A stretch of DNA of 64,000 bases from Lepidurus packardi (Eukaryota > Arthropoda > Branchiopoda > Notostraca > Triopsidae): NCBI GenBank assembly GCA_023053545.1, contig JAKZAN010000005.1, forward strand, positions 4,340,001 to 4,404,000, in the 5' to 3' direction. Position 1 is the first letter of the stretch, and each line of letters opens with the position of its first letter. Positions 56,428-64,000 of this stretch are shown here, in pieces. A model generated the notes under the pieces. The model searched no databases, was not told the origin of the DNA, and worked only from the letters and a program-made list of their open reading frames with translations. The translations under genes and the position numbers were made by a program.

Positions 56428-59400
56428 ATGACGAAAACAGTATCAAATATGTCATCCACACAAACGGAAGAAGAAGACATGGATGTCGACAACCAAATGA
56501 CTGTCACGAGTTTAAGTGGTAAACCTTTACTAGACTTCATAAGTGGAAACAAAGCCAGATCCAAAGTTTTCAAACAAGTAATGAAATCAGAACTTTATTT
56601 CCATTTGAAAGGTTAAAGGAATATCACAAAGTGATTAGTACAATTTTCTTCTTTTTTTCAAATTAGTACCCAATATGGTCTCACGCAGAAGTCGAACGTT
56701 TACGAAAAGCCTTTGTTGCGCCTGATGGTGGGTACGGATGGTTTGTCGCTACTGGAGCCTTTGTTGTACAGTTTTGGATAGCTGGACTCATTAAGTCCTA
56801 CGGTGTAATTTACCTCGAGGTGTTACAACTTTTTCCAGATGCTAGTGCATACCTTGCATCCTGGATCCCGGCTGTTCTCTCAACGCTATGTCTCCTTTTT
56901 GGTAAGTCAAAGTGTCTCTCGGCAACCATGAATCGAGCACGGCTTAGCAACAGAAAACCCAACCTTCTCTTTGGGGATTATATAAGTAGCGTAAAAAGTC
57001 AACATAGCAAATCTTTGCCTGAACAATAAATAATTGCAATTAAACCCATTATGCTTTTTCCACTTAATCCTCTTCCAAATACTGCTTAAAGGTTCGACAA
57101 GGGTTCGAAAAAAGGTAAACGCGGTGAATTGTTATGTATCAATTATGTTGCATTATAAAAAAGTAAACAGCTAGCGATTTTGGCAGCTGGCCAAACGTAA
57201 AGTGTTATACTCCGGCTTGCTTTTCTGGTTGCACAACGATGAACAAAAAGGTAACGGTTGACTGCCAGGGCAAGTCCGACTACGACTTAGAGTCCCGGCC
57301 AGGAATCACTTGCCATACTCGGACAATCTTTATTTTGGCTCCTCGTGCAGTGCTTTTTCTATCCCTATCTTCCCAAGAAAATGAAAGCTGGACACGGATG
57401 GTTTCCCCAAAGGTCAAGTCAGTGCCAAAAGGCTTAATTAGTCAACGATTTATTACGGGGAAAATGTTAAGCACAATTTCCTCTAGGTTGCGTGCCTTTT
57501 TTGGTCATGTTTAGATTTAATTTCTTTACTTCTTTTATCTTTTAAATTTACTTTGTTTATTTGAATTACATTTGTTTTTTTGACTACTTTCGTACGCTTT
57601 TGTCTTTACTGACCCGATTTCTGACACGCGATGGGAAAGCCATTGTGCGATGAGCTAAAAAGCTGCCAGTTACTGTGCAATCTATTCTCCTTAAAAAAAT
57701 GAGACAAAAGCTAATTAACCTACTCGTTTATTATAGCTCCTGTCGTAAGCGGCCTTTGCCAACGTTTTTCCTGCCGAGCCGTTGTATTCGTGGGCGGACT
57801 CTGCTGCTGTGCGGGTCTGACATTGAGTTTCTTTGCTACCAATCTGATCCAGTTATGTTTCACCTTTGGCGTCATCACTGGTAATACAAAAAAGGGGAAA
57901 GCCATATGACTGTCACTGTAATATGCGTGTTCTTAATTTATTAGGTATTGGAGCAGGGCTTTCCACAACCCCGGGCATTATCATGACTTCACGCTATTTT
58001 CGCAAACGACGAGCTCTCGCCAACGGAATATGCCTGTCGGGCACAGCGGCTGGAAGCATGGTAATTCCGCCCTTACTGGAAGTCCTTGTGCCCGAGTACG
58101 GATTCTTAGGATCTGTATTGATTTTGGGAGCCTGTATGCTTCACGTTTGTGTAGCAGCCAGTCTATACCGCCCTATCGAAGTGCACCAGTGGATCGTCGA
58201 GGTCAGACAGCGGAAATTTGGCATAGTAAACCAACACCCCGAAAAGAACGACGAAACGGAAGGCTACATTTCAGACGCGAATGGGAATGACGAAATTGCT
58301 AAGGAGAACCGTAAAAAAACTTATTCTGATCAGCTTATATTGAAAAGCACACGTCCTGCGAACGTAAACTTGGCAAACTCTGGCGACGACCAAAATTCGA
58401 TCCATTTGCCAAGTGTCGCATCCAAAACAAGCATTCAGAGTATACAACTAACGGATAAACCGCTGGCTGTGATCCTTGAAGGGCAAATTTCAGTCAATGA
58501 CAACGACAATGATAGTATGATCGATTTTACTGCCAGCGTAGAATTGCGAACGTCATTTCGACGAAAACGAGAGCACAGTTTCCTTATGTACAGTCTCGAA
58601 GACCTTAGTACCAATTCCACGTGTGTCCACAAAGACAGTATATCTCGCCGAGCGTCAAGCGTGTCTTCCATTCCCTTTCACCAATCCAACAAATTTCTTA
58701 ATAAATCTTGCGAAATTTCGCGAAGTCAAGAAACGGAGCAAGAAGCACGTGGCCGACGTTGCTGCCCGAACCTGCAGCGCTACATTGACATAACATTAGT
58801 TAAAAACCCTTTATTTTTGCTGCTGGCTATCACCGTAATGCTCATGGCTACAGGATGTCCGCACATGTTATTTTATATGCCCGCCCATGCTGCTAGCTTG
58901 GGTTACAGCAGAGCCGATGCTGGGTGGTTACTCTCGATAAGTGCCATTTTTGACCTCGCAGGAAGATTACTAACGGGCTATGTAGCGGACCTCAATTTGT
59001 TTCGTAAAGCTCATGGCTACATTGTCAGGTAAGCGAAAGCTTTCTAATTAAACGCACTGGCTATACTAATTACCTATTAAAGAATTTTTTGTTTTAGTTT
59101 ACCCAAAAATAATTATTTTTTTATAGCTAATTTATTTCATTTTCAGTACGGCAATGGCCGGAATCGCAGTACTCTGCATTCCGTGGGCGACTCATTACTG
59201 GGTCTTAACTGTAATTGTATCATTTTATGGATTCGGTTTGGGATCCTGGTTTCTACTCATTCCCGTCCTCCTGAGCGAGCACCACGGCACTGATGCTATT
59301 GCTTCTTCTTACGGGTTTATTCGAATGTTTCAAGGAGCCATGACGTTGGCAGTGCCTCCATTCGCAGGTAGGAGTAAATTTTTGCTTTGATTGAAATGTG

Positions 59401-59588
59401 ACACCTAACTGAGTGAATTTTTGCTAGGTTTTCTACGGGATGTGACTGGAAGCTATATTCCTTGTTTCGTATTCATGGGTTGTTGTATGGTCACAGGAGC
59501 GTGTATCATGTTCCTCGAGCCGTGCGCCCAGCGACTAGTACGTGAACGTGTGAACGAGAAAGAAAGTGGAAAAGAGGGTGGCGCCTAG
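56428..59588 (+). CDS. SLC16-family monocarboxylate transporter-like protein
   Basis: Plasma-membrane major-facilitator transporter of the SLC16 type; members move lactate, pyruvate, thyroid hormone or aromatic amino acids with or without protons. The substrate cannot be read from sequence. Six exons (56428-56577, 56667-56901, 57737-57880, 57945-59028, 59147-59367, 59428-59588) close to 664 aa. The TM1 signature is PDGGYGWFVATGAF. TM3-5 include AVVFVGGLCCCAGLTLSFF, GAGLSTTPGIIMTSRYFRKR and RALANGICLSGTAAGS. A ~210-residue Ser-rich cytosolic loop links the halves. The second half has LLAITVMLMATGCPHMLFYM and FDLAGRLLTGYVADL (family motif). Intron 2 (835 bp) is by far the longest here. AATAAA at 59631 is a likely poly(A) signal. 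Confidence 0.9.
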
Positions 59589-59768
59589 CGTTGTTATACA
59601 TATATATATATATATATACAAATAAGTTTCAATAAAGCTTTAATTTTTACTCATTTCATAGTAATGACCTTTTTGAACTCGTCTTTGCTTGCTAGAAAAT
59701 CAATACTGTTCCTTATTACGGAAGGAAAAAGAAAAAAGTTCTACTTGACGGCGAAAATGAGTAGATTC

Positions 59769-61095
59769 TCAAAGGGGCTTGGAGCTCGTTGAAAGGCCTT
59801 CAAATATGTCCAACAAGCGTTTGATTTCCTTACTACATTACGATAATTAGGCAACTTTTTTAAGAAAGGGGAACGAAAAAACAACTTACACTTGCTCGGC
59901 TAACTTGTATACAGGAACCATAGCTTTGGTTAACTCCTCACATTTAGCCATCAACTGATACATAGCCTGGAATAGACAAAAATACGATTCTCATGAGCGA
60001 TCTTTTTCTAAATCACCAAACAACATGTAGCATACTTACTTTAATATTGGAGTCCATTGCGTCACATGTTTTCGATACAGCATCGCGATAAAGATTCATT
60101 GAGTCGACGGTCACGGAAGAAATCTGAGACCGATTTACATGAGTCTCGTATAAGTCACTGAATTTTTCATATATTACCCCATAAAGAGAAGAACCAAGGT
60201 GCTCTATCACGCCATCAACGCTCGCAGCAATATGTCGAGCTTCTTTTTCGAGCTGTAGTAAAAAGACGGCGTCAGCCGTATGTGAACCTTCAGGTAAGAA
60301 ATGTGAGGCAAAGGAACCAAATTTTGGTTTGGTATGGCCATTAAATAGAGATCCTAAATAAAGAGACCATTAAGAGAAATGAGCTTGTACCGAACATTTT
60401 TAAATAAAACGTGAAAGAATTCACCGGAATCTTCTGATGCGGGGCTCGACAAGCGGATTTTTGATTCGAGATCTTCAGCAATAAAACACACCAGTTCTCC
60501 TTCCTGCGTTAGTAAGCCTTTCTTGGCCAAATTCTGTAAAGTGTGAGCCTTCATGCCCGACTCATGGAGTTGGACAAGTTCTTCATCTTCCTCGTAATTT
60601 GGGGTTGGTAAAAGACGATCTTCGAAAGAAATGGGAATTCCGGGGTTCCCATGAATTTCTGAATAAGAAGCCGTCATGACCTGAAGCTAAATATACAGCC
60701 AATTAGCTAGTATAAGCTAGAGCTAGCTAGTTTAGTTACATTAACTAGCGAACATCACTCCTACGAACGAAAAAGAAAACACTTACTGCAGCATCGTCAA
60801 GCTCGACAGTCCCAAACTCAGATTTGACTAGCCTTTTAATTTTATGTTGAGATGTAGAATCCTTGTAGAGCATAGTTTCCCGCGCCGTGTGATCTTCGTC
60901 TCCATTATCACTTTGACTGGTATCATCTTCACCATTATCACCACCGTCGCCTGCACTAGGCATGTCAATCACATCTTCTTTACTCAAGTCCTGCTCTACT
61001 TCGGAAATTGACATGTGATCACCTTCTCTTTCCGCTACTTCATTTCCCGTTTCTAAAATATCACTTGGACTTTCAAGGTCCTCAGAATCAGACAT
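59769..61095 (-). CDS. BORCS6: BORCS6, BLOC-1-related complex subunit 6 (lyspersin)
   Basis: Subunit of BORC, which recruits ARL8 to lysosomes and drives their outward movement. Five exons (60787-61095, 60425-60686, 60040-60353, 59890-59966, 59769-59832) close to 341 aa (human 357). The first ~110 residues are acidic (SDSEDLESPSD start; GDGGDNGEDD). The conserved C-terminal part has EGELVCFIAEDLESKIRLSS, LLQLEKEARHIAASVDGVIE, and AMYQLMAKCEELTKAMVPVY. The small last exon gives KEIKRLLDIFEGLS, matching the human RDIKRTLDALE; its donor GTAAGT at 59889 was chosen over an earlier apparent stop (TAA at 59886-59888). A coiled coil is likely over the last 150 residues. Confidence 0.88.
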
Positions 61096-61241
61096 TTTTA
61101 ACGCTAAACAGATCAAATAATCCCTCAACTTCGCCAAGACAACAACAAACAGAAGGTAGCGCCTCCTGTGGATAAAGGCGAATGAAAACTTTTGGTGGGC
61201 AATTCCAATTAAAACTTCTTTTTTCGGTTCAAAAAGTAGGT

Positions 61242-62694
61242 TTATGTCGTTATTTTAGATAAATTCGTAAATCCAACACCCAAACAGGTTAAAAGAACTT
61301 TATCCCCACCAAGTCGCAAGTTTTCATCTTCGTCTCTCGTCTGGGTTTCCATCTTAAACATGGTCCCGAAGAAATCCCGAATATGTTGCAAATATTTCAC
61401 TCTGAAGGAAATCGAATCGGATGAATACACGCACTGTAATAACTACTTCCAAACTTACGTATAAGGAGAAATGGGGCCGGTTTGGATCTTTGAAACATCT
61501 TTTTGACTAAGCGTCATGTGAAGCAGAGCTAAACTCTGTACGTTGGAGTCAACGCAACCACCTCGATATATTTCTTCCAATAAGGCTTGGGCTCCTTTCA
61601 GTCCCACATCTTCTGCTAACGACGGAGGCTGATCCGGTCCGGGTGTCACCGAACATGCTTCTGCTGTTAGCATAGTGCCGTTAACCGTTTCAGCCGTCAA
61701 TACGATGCCAAAACCTTTCAAATGAAACAAACATAATTTACCTGGCTTACTAGAATATTCAAAGTTGTAATTTTTACCTGGTGATAGACCACTCGAAGCA
61801 CCTTTCCTATGATCAGTTAATATGAACACATCCGAAAGGTAATTCAGCAGCAAGCCTTTGGCTGCTTCAACAATTCGGTTCGCCAACGCCGGAGAAACTC
61901 GTACTGCCCAGGCTACGCCACGGATTTTTTTAATTTTACCAGGATCGACATACTAAATATACAGCTACATATGCATTATTCTTTCTTGCTTTATACATTA
62001 TATAGGTTACTTGAATGGGTCTTAATTGCTTTCTAACGGGACATGAGAAGAACACTTCCCCACCGCCCTTTGGTGCGGCTCCGCGTTTATTGATTTTGAA
62101 CTCCAGACCATCATCAACGATCAAAAAGCGTTTCAACAAAGACATCCCACTCGCTTTCATGGTATCAACAGAGGGATCAACCTTTGAGTAAATGACAAAT
62201 AGCAAGGAAGGATTAGGAAAGCGTAAAACAAATGGTTGTTTGACACTTACATTGTCGTTGGAAATGCCACGAAGGGTAATTCTAAGCGGTTTCTTGCAAA
62301 ATGGTCCCAACGCAAATAATGGCTCTAGGTAATAACCGATACTTCTCTGTAAAGAGCAGTCATGCTCAAGATTGCCTCCAATCAACAAACCAGGTTGAAA
62401 AAACAAGGCTGTACCAGTTTCGCTAACTTCAACCGTGGAACCGTTGGTTAGTTTATCAAATAGACGTAGTAAACTAGCCTCGTGTTCTAAAACAGATTTA
62501 ATTGCCATACATAAAAGGGTTAAATAAATCAAAATGTTTCACATGGTACCTTTTAGTCCAGGGTCACCTTCTTTAGACCTAATCTTTGTGATCTTAACGG
62601 GTCTTCCACTAAGGACGGAAAGAACTAGACGTTGTCTAATGAAGTTACTACCTTCATAGGTTAGTAATAATGTGTTTCCACCACTTTTTGACAT
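61242..62694 (-). CDS. RCL1: RCL1, RNA 3'-terminal phosphate cyclase-like protein
   Basis: Nucleolar protein of the cyclase fold required for early 18S rRNA processing (A2 cleavage, with BMS1); it is not itself a cyclase. Six exons (62550-62694, 62251-62486, 62011-62181, 61778-61952, 61459-61714, 61242-61401) give 380 aa (human 373). Marks: FIRQRLVLSVLSGRPVKI, DKLTNGSTVEVSETGTALFF, QPGLLIGGNLEHDCSLQRSI, GISNDNVDPSVDTMKASG, RGAAPKGGGEVFFSCPVRK, KIRGVAWAVRVSPALANRIV, LTAETVNG, EEIYRGGCVDSNVQSLALL and GVGFTNLSK. The catalytic histidine of true RtcA cyclases is not expected at the C-terminal site here. RCL1 is favoured by VDPSVD and GGCVDS. Confidence 0.95.
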
Positions 62695-63375
62695 TCTGAT
62701 GCGCTATAAAATTTCAGGAATCTGTGTTGTGTGTGTTGATTAACCACGTGTGGTTTCGAGGTGTAAGTAAAATGCGAAACTCGAACCGGGAAATTAATTA
62801 TTGATTTGGTTTTTAATTACGACTTTCTAACTACGTTTTTTATTACGGTTTTTAAATACGACTTTTAATTTTACTTTTATTTAAAACTTTAATTTTTTTT
62901 AGATTTAATTGTGTCATAAGAAGACTATTAAAACTCAAACCAGACAAATAATAGTTGTTTGGTTTGGTTTTTATTACAACACAACTACAATCAAGCTAGT
63001 CTACGGTAAAGAATCTGAAGGCCTTGAAGCTCGTAATAGCCGTTTCGCACTTTCTGTTTAAATTTACCAGCTCAACAATATTTAGTAAAATGCGAAATGG
63101 ATGTGAAACGGTAAAAAGCGAAATTGACATTTTACTAGTCCGTGTTTCAGAATTCGTCTTTTATCAACACCCCTGATTCCATCGAATGAGGTTACTGCTG
63201 TCCCACTAGATGGCAATAACTAAATGTTGCATCCCACTAGATTTCCCCCTTTTCAATCTTTACGAGATTCAGAACTAAATAAATGTAGTAATGCAATAAA
63301 CAGATTTCCACACAATTTTTCGCTATCTTTACTCAGCCTATAGTTACAAATCCTATATAATATGCACATTTGAAC
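62695..63375. other. Intergenic, RCL1 5' side and NDUFA5 3' flank
   Basis: AT-rich, with repeated tttaattacg-type words around 62800-62900. No gene recognised. Confidence 0.5.
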
Positions 63376-63844
63376 TTAGACAGGCCATTTCCATTGGTTC
63401 GCGGGAGCTTGCTTCATAAGAGGTTCCCACGGCTTCCAAACAAGCATTTTTCTGGCCAAAATGAGCTCATTCTCAGCTTGGACGATGAGTTCCTCGACCT
63501 GTCCAGATTTAATCTGTGCCTCCAATTTCGCCACGTTAGGTTCCTAACCGCAAAATATTCAGCTACACAAAATCAAGGTTATGGAATATTGGGTCTGTAT
63601 ACCTCCTTGATTGCAACAGATCTTTCGTTCACGATTTGCTCGGTATAGCGGCGATACGCTGCATCTGAGGGCATCTTCTGTAAAGTACGCAGGATTTTGC
63701 CATAAAGCACACCAAGGGTATGATGAGGGTTCTTGGCCACGGCTAGCCCCGTTAATCCCGTAGTCTAAAGCAAACAATAGGAAAGTTAGGTTACTAAATT
63801 GGCAACTGAGTTAACTGTACCTTTTTCAAAGCGCCTGATGCCAT
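63376..63844 (-). CDS. NDUFA5: NDUFA5, complex I subunit (B13)
   Basis: Accessory subunit of mitochondrial NADH:ubiquinone oxidoreductase on the matrix arm. Three exons (63821-63844, 63603-63764, 63376-63543) give 117 aa (human 116). MASGALKK joins [20 protein letters not shown], then [50 protein letters not shown], and [20 protein letters not shown], nearly the vertebrate C-terminus. No separate cleavable presequence is seen, as in the family. Confidence 0.97.
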
Positions 63845-64000
63845 TTGAGCACAATTTCCTTGAAAAGCACGTACAGGAAGTAAAGAAAGTAAACGAAAAC
63901 AATTTAGTGAGACCGTAACCATGGAAACAGCAAGAAACTGTAAAATAACGCCTTCTCTCGGAGCTACGAACGTGCAAAAGGAAAAGGCGGAGTTATCAGA

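Noticed and set aside
59886-59888. Apparent BORCS6 stop after KLAEQV
   Set aside because: The TAA overlaps a consensus GTAAGT donor, and joining to 59832 restores the conserved KEIKRLLDIFE ending.

Overview
This is nuclear DNA from an animal. Genes are split by many short GT-AG introns, mostly 50-70 bp. Most products have close metazoan orthologues (Ptp69D-type receptor phosphatase, SMC5, ATAD5/Elg1, NUBP2, CANT1, DUS1L, METTL25B, RRS1, RPS15, eEF2, CNTD1, NFX1, HEBP/SOUL, SLC16, BORCS6, RCL1, NDUFA5). The Ptp69D architecture and a TTAGG-rich tract (the arthropod telomere unit) point to an arthropod, probably a compact-genome crustacean. Species cannot be fixed from the sequence alone. I rebuilt exons by hand from splice signals, frame and family conservation. 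Every complete model listed closes to a multiple of three.

Layout. 0.4-6.2 kb: Ptp69D-like receptor tyrosine phosphatase (-). 7.1-11.3 kb: SMC5 (-; first exon not found). 12.3-13.7 kb: a CARHSP1-type cold-shock protein (+) convergent with the small dynein light chain DNAL4 (-). 14.7-15.85 kb: a decayed non-LTR retrotransposon and a cluster of four zero-spacer palindromes. 16.4-23.4 kb: NUBP2 (-) divergent from CANT1 (+), which converges on ATAD5 (-). 23.4-28.4 kb: gene-poor, repeat-rich, with one secreted PAN/barwin-like protein (-). 28.4-33.2 kb: a ZNF474-type four-finger protein (-) and an SBK1-type kinase (-), separated by a 150-bp TA microsatellite. 35.0-40.7 kb: METTL25B (+), DUS1L (-) and an intronless DHHC palmitoyltransferase (-). 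41.0-47.4 kb: a translation cluster of RRS1 (+), RPS15 (-) and eEF2 (+). 48.1 kb: tRNA-His. 48.3-53.4 kb: CNTD1 (+) convergent with NFX1 (-). 54-55 kb: a SOUL haem-binding protein with two alternative last exons (-). 56.4-59.6 kb: an SLC16-like transporter (+). 59.8-63.8 kb: BORCS6, RCL1 and NDUFA5 (all -).

Most genes are unrelated housekeeping loci packed tail to tail (45-180 bp between stop codons) or head to head. The exception is RRS1/RPS15/eEF2, where ribosome assembly, the small subunit and elongation sit together and RPS15 and eEF2 share one 331-bp intergenic promoter. The most notable observations are the duplicated, phase-compatible terminal exons of the SOUL gene and the palindrome cluster, whose four members all have TATA at the centre.
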